Assembly (NCBI GenBank): GCA_029946105.1
Contig: JAQSDW010000196.1
Location: 44,598 to 108,597, forward strand
Length of the DNA stretch: 64,000 nucleotides
Source of the DNA: Reyranella sp.
GTDB taxonomy: Bacteria; Pseudomonadota; Alphaproteobacteria; Reyranellales; Reyranellaceae
Direction: 5' to 3'
Below, piece after piece: positions 50,309 to 58,104 of the stretch. The position numbers were made by a program, and so were the translations under genes. The stretch's first letter is position 1, and every line of letters starts with the position of its first letter. Under the pieces are notes generated by a model, which did not search any database, was not told the DNA's origin, and saw nothing but the letters and a program-made list of their open reading frames with translations.

Positions 50309-51616
50309 TTGGCGACGGGAAGTCCCTTTCATCTCGGCTGGTTCCTCGGCAACAGCTACGGGGTGCACGGCTGGAACCAGCCGTGGAGCGGCGTCGACGC
50401 CGACGACTGGACGCAGCCCGATCTGCACATCGAGCTCGCCAAGGGATGCGAGCGGGCCTGCCTCGATTTCCTCCTGCTCGAGGACTCGCTGTTCGTGCCG
50501 GACAATTTCGGTGGGTCGATGGAGTTCTACCTGGCGCGGGCGCTCAGGGCGCCGAAGAACGATCCGTTGCCGCTGGTGCCGTTGCTCGCGCAGGCGACCC
50601 GCCATCTCGGCATCGTGCCCACGATCTCCACCAGCTTCTATCCGCCCTATCTGCTCGCCCGCTTGATCGCCACGCTCGACCTGATGTCGAAGGGTCGCGT
50701 GGGCTGCAACTTCGTCACCTCGACAGCCGAGCGAGCGGCGCAGAACTTCGGCCTCGACGCCCATCTCGACCACGACCTGCGCTACGAGATGGCCGAGGAG
50801 TTCGTCGATCTGGTGGGCAAGCTCTGGTCGTCGTGGGATGCCGACGCGATCGTCAATGACCGAGAGACCGGCATCTTCGTCGACCACACCAAGGTTCGCA
50901 CCATCGACCACAAGGGACGCTTCTTCGCCTCGCGTGGGCCGCTCAACACTGCCCGTCCGCCGCAGGGACGCCCGGTGCTGATCCAGGCCGGCGGTTCGCC
51001 GCAGGGCCGCGAGTTCGCTGCCAGGCATATGGATTGCGTCATCGCGGCCCTCGGAACGGTCGAGGAGATGGCGGCGTTTCGGGTCGACCTCCGCAAGCGG
51101 GTCGCCGCGGCAGGGCGCGATCCCGATAGCTGCAAGCTCTTCTTCGTGGTGACGCCCACACTCGGCGAGACGAACGAGGAAGCGCAGGAACGCAGCCGGC
51201 GCCGCCAGGCCCAGCGTGATGCCATGCCCGAGCTGGCGCTCGCCCAGATGGGCAGCCTGACCGACATCGATTTCTCGACCTTCGACCTCGATGCGCCGCT
51301 GGCCGAGCTCACGACCAACGGCCAGCAGGGCACGCTCAAGCGCTTCCTGGCGCAGGGCCGCACCTTGCGCGAGATCGCCAGCAACTACCGCTTCGGCTTC
51401 GAGGATGCCGTGATCGGCACCGCCGACCACGTGGCGGGCGTCATGGCCGAAGTGATGCAGCAGGTCGGCGGCGACGGCTTCGTCTTCAGCGGGGCGCTGT
51501 CGCGGCGCTACATCACCGAGATCGTCGACGGTGTGGTGCCGGCCCTGCAACGACGAGGCGTGGTTCGCACGGCCTACGAGCACGCCCACTTCCGCGATAA
51601 TCTCTTCGCATTTTGA
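50309..51616 (+). CDS. Luciferase-like (NtaA/SnaA-type) flavin monooxygenase
   Basis: 435-residue flavin-dependent monooxygenase of the NtaA/SnaA/DszA group. The N-terminus FHLGWFLGNSYGVHGWN, then DFLLLEDSLFVPDNFG, the STSFYPPYLLARLIATLDLMSKGRVGCNFVTS block and ARPPQGRPVLIQAGGSPQGREFAARHMD are diagnostic. Members oxidise nitrilotriacetate, EDTA, dibenzothiophene sulfone or pristinamycin precursors with reduced flavin from a separate reductase. It follows the deacetylase-like gene by 61 bases and probably continues that operon. Confidence 0.88.
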   Translation: MATGSPFHLGWFLGNSYGVHGWNQPWSGVDADDWTQPDLHIELAKGCERACLDFLLLEDSLFVPDNFGGSMEFYLARALRAPKNDPLPLVPLLAQATRHLGIVPTISTSFYPPYLLARLIATLDLMSKGRVGCNFVTSTAERAAQNFGLDAHLDHDLRYEMAEEFVDLVGKLWSSWDADAIVNDRETGIFVDHTKVRTIDHKGRFFASRGPLNTARPPQGRPVLIQAGGSPQGREFAARHMDCVIAALGTVEEMAAFRVDLRKRVAAAGRDPDSCKLFFVVTPTLGETNEEAQERSRRRQAQRDAMPELALAQMGSLTDIDFSTFDLDAPLAELTTNGQQGTLKRFLAQGRTLREIASNYRFGFEDAVIGTADHVAGVMAEVMQQVGGDGFVFSGALSRRYITEIVDGVVPALQRRGVVRTAYEHAHFRDNLFAF

Positions 51617-51629
51617 GGTCGACGTTCGC

Positions 51630-52886
51630 ATGTGCTTCTGCCACGAGCAGGTGATGGATTCGCGTTCTCTCGTGGGCTGGCTCGCGGAAGCCGGACTGCG
51701 CAACATGCCGCTGGAGGAGATCGTCGACGGCTTCGGCCACCGGCTGAACGACGCGGGCTTGCGCATCGAGCGCATGTTCGTCGGCATGAACACACTCCAT
51801 CCGATGGTACGCGCCCGCAGCCTGATCTGGGATGCAACCGGTGGCGTCACCCGGCATTTTGAATTCGCCCATGCCGAGATCGAATCGGACGAGGTGCGCC
51901 AGAGCCCCTTCGCCGCGATGCTGCGCGACGGCATTTCAGAACAGCGCTACAGGTTCGACGTGCCCGAGTGTCCGCCCGGCGGCCTGCCCGACCTGCCAGT
52001 CTTCGATGAGCTGCGCCAGGCGGGCATGACCGAATGGATGGGCTGGGTGTCGCCCTTCGGTGAACTGGCACCGGCCGCGGTCGGCAGTGCGACCGAAGTC
52101 GAGCATGCCGAACGTCTGTGGCTCGTCGTCTCGGCCACGACCGACCGGCCAGGCGGGCATCGTGATGCCGACGTCGCGATCCTGCGCGAGATCCTGCCGG
52201 TCTTCGCCGTTGCCGTGAAGGCCGTGACCATGCGCACCATCAGCCATGGGTTGCTGGCCGCCTATCTCGGCAACGATCCCGCGAGCCGCGTCTTCTCGGG
52301 CACCGTGCTGCGCGGCGAGGCGCAGAGCCTGGAGGCGGTGCTCTTCTTCACCGACCTGCAGGGCTTCACGGCACTGGCTGACACCATGCCGGGCAAGGAG
52401 CTGATCGCGCTGCTCGACGATTATTTCGGCTGCATGGTCCAGCCCGTCGTGGAGCGCTCCGGCGAGGTGCTGAAGTTCATGGGCGACGGCATGCTGGCGG
52501 CCTTCGCCGTGATCCTGGACGAGCGTGCCGAAGTCTGCGCCGCCGCCCTCGAAGCTGCGAAGGAAGTGCTGGCACTGGTCAAGGCGCTGAACGCCGAGCG
52601 CACGGCGGCGGGCAAGCCGGTTGCCGCCCTCGACATCTCCCTGCACATCGGTCGCGTCCTCTACGGCAACGTCGGCAGCGACCAGCGGCTCGATTTCACC
52701 GTCATCGGTCCCGCGGTGAATGAAGTTTCGCGCATCGAGAAACTGTGCGAGCCGCTCGACTACAGCCTGCTGATCTCGCAGGCTTTCGCCGAAGCGGCGA
52801 CGCTCAGCCGCGACCGCCTGGTCTCGCTCGGCCGCCACCGTCTGCGCGGCGTCCGCGAAGAGACCGAGCTGTTCGCGCTCGCCTGA
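51630..52886 (+). CDS. Class III adenylate/guanylate cyclase domain protein
   Basis: 418 residues from ATG 51630. The N-terminal 170 residues form a sensor-like domain without recognised motif (two Cys near the start, MCFCHEQV). The C-terminal cyclase domain has FFTDLQGFTALADTM with metal-binding Asp, KFMGDGMLAAF with the second Asp, and DFTVIGPAVNEVSRIEKLC in the substrate region. This is the class III pattern; base specificity is not clear from these residues. It is a soluble signalling enzyme. The end is 13 bases after the flavin monooxygenase gene's stop, so it may be co-transcribed. Confidence 0.88.
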   Translation: MCFCHEQVMDSRSLVGWLAEAGLRNMPLEEIVDGFGHRLNDAGLRIERMFVGMNTLHPMVRARSLIWDATGGVTRHFEFAHAEIESDEVRQSPFAAMLRDGISEQRYRFDVPECPPGGLPDLPVFDELRQAGMTEWMGWVSPFGELAPAAVGSATEVEHAERLWLVVSATTDRPGGHRDADVAILREILPVFAVAVKAVTMRTISHGLLAAYLGNDPASRVFSGTVLRGEAQSLEAVLFFTDLQGFTALADTMPGKELIALLDDYFGCMVQPVVERSGEVLKFMGDGMLAAFAVILDERAEVCAAALEAAKEVLALVKALNAERTAAGKPVAALDISLHIGRVLYGNVGSDQRLDFTVIGPAVNEVSRIEKLCEPLDYSLLISQAFAEAATLSRDRLVSLGRHRLRGVREETELFALA

Positions 52887-52889
52887 GCG

Positions 52890-54053
52890 TCAGCCGGCGT
52901 AGACCGCTTTCTCGAACTCGTAGAACAGCGGCAGCGACTTGGTGTCGGCGAAGGGCAGGATCTGGGTCACGTAGACGCCGCCCAAGCCCTTCTTCTGGTC
53001 GATCCAGTAGTAGGTGTTGGCAAGGCCGGCCCAAGTGAGCGACCCGGCCGAGCGTCCGGTCGGCGCCTCGGCATTGTTGATCATGAACGAGAGGCCCCAC
53101 TGCTTGTCCATGCCGGGGAAGAATTCGGCATCGTTCGACAGCGGCGGCGCCACGGTCTTGAGCAGCGCGACCTTGGTCGCGCCCATGGCGTTCTTCGACA
53201 TCAGGGCCGCCGTCTCGGGCTTCAGGACGGCGCGGCCACGATCCGACCGACCCTCGTTCAGCATCATGCGCACGAACCTGAGATAGTCGCCGGCGGTGGA
53301 ATAGAGGCCGCCGCCACCCATCTCGAACTCGGGTTGCTGCGGCAGTTCGAGGGCGAGGTCCGGCGCCAGCGCGCCGTCGGGTCCGCGATGGTGGATTTTG
53401 GCCAGCCGCGAACGCATCGTCGGCGTGATCAAGAAGCCCGTGCTGTCCATGTCGAGCGGCCCCAGCAGCTCGTCGCGGAAATACTGGCCGAGCGTCTTGC
53501 CGCTCGCCGCCTCGACCATCTTGCCGGCCCAGTCGATGTTGATGCCATAGTCCCAGCGGTCTCCGGGATCGAACAGTAGCGGCGTGGTCAACGCCTTGTT
53601 CTCGCAGCCGGTGATGCCGGGTACGCCCATCGCTTCCTGGTATTTGCCGATATCGGCGTTCCAGATCTCGTAGGAGAAGCCGGCGGTGTGGGTGAGCAGA
53701 TGGCGCAGCGTGATGTCGCGCTTGGGCTTGCGGGTTTTGGGTTTGCCGGCGGCGTCGAAGCCTTCCAGCACGCCGACTTCGCCGAGATAGGGGATCGTGG
53801 TCTTGGCCGGTGCATCGAGCGAGAGTTTGCCGCGCTCGACCTGCTGCATGGCGGCAGCACCAGTGATCGCCTTGGTCATCGAGGCGATCCACGCCACGGT
53901 GTCGGGCGTCATGTCGGCGGCCTCGCCCAGCACGCGCTTGCCGAAGCCGCCCTCGTAGGTCTGGCCCTTGGCATCGGTCGCGACCGCCACGACGCCGGGC
54001 ACGTCGCCCCGGCTCACCGCTTCCTTCAGGACCTTGTCAGCTGCTGCTTTCAT
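52890..54053 (-). CDS. Serine hydrolase of the beta-lactamase/EstB family
   Basis: 387 residues from ATG 54053, which has a strong GGAGGG site. The catalytic SxxK tetrad ASMTKAITG is near residue 60, and the second-motif Tyr is in the WDYGINIDWAG segment. It resembles class C beta-lactamase-like esterases or D-aminopeptidases. No signal peptide is visible. It is in one operon with the oligopeptidase, whose stop lies 28 bases upstream. The substrate is unknown. The C-terminus retains the family GLANTYYWIDQKKGLGGVY. Confidence 0.87.
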   Translation of the reverse strand: MKAAADKVLKEAVSRGDVPGVVAVATDAKGQTYEGGFGKRVLGEAADMTPDTVAWIASMTKAITGAAAMQQVERGKLSLDAPAKTTIPYLGEVGVLEGFDAAGKPKTRKPKRDITLRHLLTHTAGFSYEIWNADIGKYQEAMGVPGITGCENKALTTPLLFDPGDRWDYGINIDWAGKMVEAASGKTLGQYFRDELLGPLDMDSTGFLITPTMRSRLAKIHHRGPDGALAPDLALELPQQPEFEMGGGGLYSTAGDYLRFVRMMLNEGRSDRGRAVLKPETAALMSKNAMGATKVALLKTVAPPLSNDAEFFPGMDKQWGLSFMINNAEAPTGRSAGSLTWAGLANTYYWIDQKKGLGGVYVTQILPFADTKSLPLFYEFEKAVYAG

Positions 54054-54081
54054 GGCGTCCCTCCTGGCTGCTTGCTTTGCT

Positions 54082-56202
54082 TCAGGACAGGCTAGCGCGC
54101 CCATCCGGCGACGTCATGGGGATTGCATTGTCCGCCACACCCACCACCCAGAGCGCAAAGGCATAAACGATCGCCACCTCGTCGAGGCGGCTGAAGCGGC
54201 CGGACGAGCCGCCGTGGCCCGCGCCCATGTTGGTGCGCAGAAGGAGTGGGCCGCCTGACTTCATGGTGGCCCGCAGCCGGGCGACCCACTTCGCCGGCTC
54301 CCAATAGGTGACGCGCGGATCGGTGAGGCCGGCCATCGCCAGGATCGCGGGATAGTCCTGGGCCGCGACATTGTCGTAGGGCGAGTAGGACAGGATGTAG
54401 CGGAACGCCGCCTCGTCGATGATCGGGTTGCCCCACTCGGGCCATTCCGGCGGCGTGAGCGGCAGCTTGTCGTCCAGCATGGTGGCGAGCACGTCGACGA
54501 ACGGCACTTCGGCCACGATACCGGCAAAGAGTTCGCCGGCGCGGTTGGCGATCGCGCCCATCAGCATGCCGCCGGCGCTGCCGCCGTGTCCGACGATGCG
54601 CTTCGCCGACGTGTATTTTAGGGCGATCAGCGCGCGGCCCACGGCGGCGAAATCGTCGAAGGTGTTGGTCTTCTTCTCGCGCTTGCCGTCGAGATACCAC
54701 GACCAGCCCTTGTCCGCGCCGCCACGGATATGGGCGATGGCATAGACGAAGCCACGATCGACCAGCGACAGGCGATTGGCGGAGAAGGAGGCGGGCATCG
54801 TCATGCCGTAGGAGCCGTAGCCGTAGAGCAGGAGCGGGGCGGCGCCGTCGCGAATGAGGTCGCGGCGATGCAGGATCGAGACCGGCACCTCGGCGCCGTC
54901 GTGCGAGACCGCGGTGATCCGTGTCGTCACATAAAGTGCGGGGTCGTGGCCGGACGGGATCTCCTGGCGCTTCCGCAGCGTGCGCGTGCGGCTCACCATG
55001 TCGTAGTCGTAGACCTCGGCCGGCGTCGTCATCGAGGAGTAGGAAAAGCGCATCACCGTCGTGTCGAACTCGTAGCTGCCGGCCATGTCGAGCGAATAGG
55101 CTGTTTCGTCGAAGGCGATGAGGTGCTCGGCGCCATCGCCGAGGTCGCGGATCACGATCGAGGGCAGGGCATTCGCGCGCTCGAGCCGCACGAGATGTCC
55201 GGCAAAAAGCTCGATACCGAGGATATAGGTGCCCGGCCGATGCGGGATCAGTTCACGCCAGTTCTCGCGCCCGGGTGCGGCGAGCGGCGCGGTCACGACG
55301 CGGAAGTCTATCGCGCCACCGTCGTTGGTGAGGATAAAGAGTTCGTCGCCCCGGTCGGCGACGCTGTAACGCACGCCCTTCCCGCGCGGCGCGATCAGGC
55401 GCGGCGTCGCATCGGGCACGGAGAGATCGATCAGGGATTGCTCTGAGGTGTCGTGGTCGCCGCCGCCAATGATGCAGAAGCGGCGGCCCGCACTTTCCTC
55501 GATGCGCGTGAACCAGCCGATATCCTTTTCCTCGTAGACGAGCACGTCGTCGACCTGCGGCGTGCCCAGCCGATGGCGGAAGACTTTCAGTGGACGATGG
55601 TTGTCGTCGACCTGAACATAGAAGAAGAACGTCGAGTCGAGACCCCAGACCATGCTGCCGCTCGTCTGGCTCAGCACGTCGGGCAGGTCCTCGCCCGTAT
55701 CCCAGCGCCTGACGCGGATGGTGAAGAACTCGGAGCCGCGCAGGTCGGCGCTCCAGGCTTCGAGCCGGTGGTCGGGCGAATGACGCGTGCCGCCGAACTT
55801 GAAGTAGTCGGACGTCTTGGCCAGCGCGTCACCGTCGAGGACGATCTGGACGTCGCCACCGGTGCGCGGCGTGCGGCCGATCAACTGGTGCTGGCCGCCG
55901 TCGCGAAACTTCCACACATAGGCGAAGGGCCCGTCCGGCGTGGGCACGCCCGAATCGTCCTCCTTGATGCGGCCACGCATCTCCGCGACCAGCGTCTTCT
56001 GCAGCGCTTCAGTCGGCGCCAGCAACTCCTCGGCATAGGCGTTCTCGGCCTCAAGGTAGGCGCGGATATCCGGATCGAGCAGGGACGGATCGCGCAGCAC
56101 CTGCTGCCACTTCTCGTCCTTCAGCCAGGCATAGTCGTCCGCGACCGTGATGCCATGCAGCGTGCGCGGCGCGGGCCGCCGCGCCGCGATCGGCGGTTTC
56201 AC
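54082..56202 (-). CDS. Prolyl oligopeptidase-family serine peptidase (S9A, oligopeptidase B-like)
   Basis: 706 residues from a GTG at 56202; an ATG at 56259 would overlap the aldolase gene end by 41 bases. The N-terminal beta-propeller shows IAARRPAPRTLHGITVADDYAWLKDEKW. The catalytic domain has GHGGSAGGMLMGAIANR with the nucleophilic Ser, GLTDPRV with the Asp and GAGHGGSSGRF with the His. GAADKGW-type loop residues (HIRGGADKGWSWY) are also typical of oligopeptidase B. It probably cleaves small peptides after basic residues in the cytoplasm. It lies between the serine hydrolase and the aldolase on the same strand. Confidence 0.9.
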   Translation of the reverse strand: MKPPIAARRPAPRTLHGITVADDYAWLKDEKWQQVLRDPSLLDPDIRAYLEAENAYAEELLAPTEALQKTLVAEMRGRIKEDDSGVPTPDGPFAYVWKFRDGGQHQLIGRTPRTGGDVQIVLDGDALAKTSDYFKFGGTRHSPDHRLEAWSADLRGSEFFTIRVRRWDTGEDLPDVLSQTSGSMVWGLDSTFFFYVQVDDNHRPLKVFRHRLGTPQVDDVLVYEEKDIGWFTRIEESAGRRFCIIGGGDHDTSEQSLIDLSVPDATPRLIAPRGKGVRYSVADRGDELFILTNDGGAIDFRVVTAPLAAPGRENWRELIPHRPGTYILGIELFAGHLVRLERANALPSIVIRDLGDGAEHLIAFDETAYSLDMAGSYEFDTTVMRFSYSSMTTPAEVYDYDMVSRTRTLRKRQEIPSGHDPALYVTTRITAVSHDGAEVPVSILHRRDLIRDGAAPLLLYGYGSYGMTMPASFSANRLSLVDRGFVYAIAHIRGGADKGWSWYLDGKREKKTNTFDDFAAVGRALIALKYTSAKRIVGHGGSAGGMLMGAIANRAGELFAGIVAEVPFVDVLATMLDDKLPLTPPEWPEWGNPIIDEAAFRYILSYSPYDNVAAQDYPAILAMAGLTDPRVTYWEPAKWVARLRATMKSGGPLLLRTNMGAGHGGSSGRFSRLDEVAIVYAFALWVVGVADNAIPMTSPDGRASLS

Positions 56203-56218
56203 GAGATGCTCGCCCGGC

Positions 56219-57067
56219 TCAGTAATTGCCAGCCTTGGCGGCGACCTTGGCCGGCGCATCGGCCTTACCGCCCAGCATGCCGCGCATCTCCGCGCCCTTG
56301 GTGTCCCACCAGTCGGCCAGGATGCGCACGTCCCAGCCGATGCAGAAATGCTTCACGCCCATGTCGAGATACTTGGCGGCCTGGCTCGGGTCGCGCAGCT
56401 CGACGCGCGGGTGCAGGCCCTTCTTCAGCGCCATCTCGATGGTCTTCTTCTCGGCCGCCAGCACTTCGGCGTCGTTGTACTGGCCGGTCTTGCCGATGCT
56501 CATCGAGAAGTCCGAAGCGCCAAACTGCACCATGTCGATGCCGGGCACCGACAGGACGGCGTCGAGATCGTCCACGCAGGATTTCTTCTCGACCATGATG
56601 GCGATCACGATCTCGTTCAGCGCATCGACATAGGCGGGCGATCCACCGGTGCGCACCGTGCCGACGTCGCGCCGCATGCCGACACCCAGCCGGCCGCGCC
56701 CGCGCGCGCCCTGGGCCATCGTCGTCTCGGCGCGCACCGCGTCAACCGCTGCCCTGGCGTCCTCGACCGAGCGGATGTCGGCGAACAGCACGCTCTGGAA
56801 GCCCGCGCCGATCGCCCGCATCGCCTGGTGCGTGTACTGGGTCTGCTCGATCTTGATCATGCCCGACATGTTCATGAGCTCGAAGGCGCGGCCGAGATTG
56901 TCGAGGTCGTGCATGGTGAAGGGCGCGTATTCGGCGGTGAACTCGACATAGTCGTACTGCTTGGAGTGACCGATCAGCTCGACCAGGGTCGGCCACGCCG
57001 ACAGGATATGCGTGCCCACGGTGGGCTTGCCGGCGTTGAGACAGTCACGGAGCGGATTGCGACTCAT
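56219..57067 (-). CDS. HpcH/HpaI aldolase-family protein
   Basis: 282-residue class II pyruvate-aldolase fold (HpcH/citrate-lyase-like). The N-terminal GTHILSAWPTLVELIGHSKQYDYVEFTAEYAP segment, the metal-ligand glutamates expected in the IMVEKKSCVDDLDAVLSVPGIDMVQFG and GVKHFCIGWDVRILADWWDT parts are visible. A conserved Asp-Phe-Ser segment reads GASDFSMSIGK. It is divergent from the hydroxyacid dehydrogenase gene with 59 bases between starts. Together they could degrade a hydroxy-oxo acid, producing and then reducing a 2-oxo acid. Confidence 0.87.
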   Translation of the reverse strand: MSRNPLRDCLNAGKPTVGTHILSAWPTLVELIGHSKQYDYVEFTAEYAPFTMHDLDNLGRAFELMNMSGMIKIEQTQYTHQAMRAIGAGFQSVLFADIRSVEDARAAVDAVRAETTMAQGARGRGRLGVGMRRDVGTVRTGGSPAYVDALNEIVIAIMVEKKSCVDDLDAVLSVPGIDMVQFGASDFSMSIGKTGQYNDAEVLAAEKKTIEMALKKGLHPRVELRDPSQAAKYLDMGVKHFCIGWDVRILADWWDTKGAEMRGMLGGKADAPAKVAAKAGNY

Positions 57068-57126
57068 GAAATTTCCCCCTGGGGTCCAGTTCGGGCTAGT
57101 CTCGCATCTTGTGTAGGGGGAGTGCC

Positions 57127-58095
57127 ATGTTTCCGACGAGAGAAAGTCTGACTATCTGTTTCGCGCATGCGGCATATCAAATGAAGGATCGGTTCGACGC
57201 GCGCGATACCGGGATCAAGAGTTTCCAGGTCCGCTCCTACGACGAATTCGTGCAACGGGTCGGCGAAGCCGATGTCGTATCGGTGTCGGGCATGTGGAAG
57301 AACGACATCATTCCGCATGCCGGCAAGCTGAAGTTCATCCAGTCCATCAGCTCCGGAATGGACCAGTATTCCAAGGAATTGCTGGGGGCCAAGGGCATCC
57401 GTCTCGCCAGCGCTGCCGGCGTCAATGCCCGCGCTGTGGCCGAGCATGCCATCGCCCTGATCCTGGCCGTCGCGCGGCGCTTGCCGGAGGCGCGCGACAA
57501 TCAGCACAAGAAGATCTGGCGCGGCATGATTGGCGATCTGACCCAGCGCGAGGACGAGCTCGGCGGCAAGACGCTGCTGGTGGTCGGCATGGGCCGCATC
57601 GGCAGCCATCTCGCCAAGCTCGCCAAGGCCTTCGACATGAAGGTGATCGGCATCCGACGCGATCCCGCCGCCGGCGCCAACGGCGCCGACTCGATCCACG
57701 GCATGGCCGACCTTGTGAAACTCGTGGCCCAAGCCGATTTCGTGGCGCTGACCTGCGCACTGACGCCTGAGACGACGGGCCTGATGAGTGCCGCGGCCTT
57801 CGCCGCCATGAAGCCGTCATCGGTGTTCGTCAACGCGGCGCGCGGCAAGGTGGCCGACGAAGCGGCGCTGATCGCCACCATGAAGGCGGGCAAGATCTGG
57901 GCGGCAGCGCTCGACGTCACCGTCGACGAGCCGCTGCCGGCCAGCTCGCCGCTGTGGGAGATGCCCAACGTCTTCATCACGCCGCACACGGCGGGCGAGA
58001 CGCGTGCCTACGAAGACAATGTCATCGACATCCTGATCGAGAATCTCGATCGCCTGTGGCGGGACGAGAAGACGCTCCGCAACCAGGTTCTCTAG
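57127..58095 (+). CDS. D-2-hydroxyacid dehydrogenase
   Basis: 322 residues from ATG 57127 with a GGGGGAG site. The NAD-binding VVGMGRIGSHLAKLAKA is at about 150-166. The catalytic Arg is in NAARGK, the Glu in VTVDEPLP and the His in TPHTAGETRA. An early element LKFIQSISSGMDQY resembles hydroxypyruvate/glyoxylate reductases. It is divergent from the aldolase gene. Substrate not set. Confidence 0.89.
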   Translation: MFPTRESLTICFAHAAYQMKDRFDARDTGIKSFQVRSYDEFVQRVGEADVVSVSGMWKNDIIPHAGKLKFIQSISSGMDQYSKELLGAKGIRLASAAGVNARAVAEHAIALILAVARRLPEARDNQHKKIWRGMIGDLTQREDELGGKTLLVVGMGRIGSHLAKLAKAFDMKVIGIRRDPAAGANGADSIHGMADLVKLVAQADFVALTCALTPETTGLMSAAAFAAMKPSSVFVNAARGKVADEAALIATMKAGKIWAAALDVTVDEPLPASSPLWEMPNVFITPHTAGETRAYEDNVIDILIENLDRLWRDEKTLRNQVL

Positions 58096-58104
58096 CTAAG
58101 CCGG

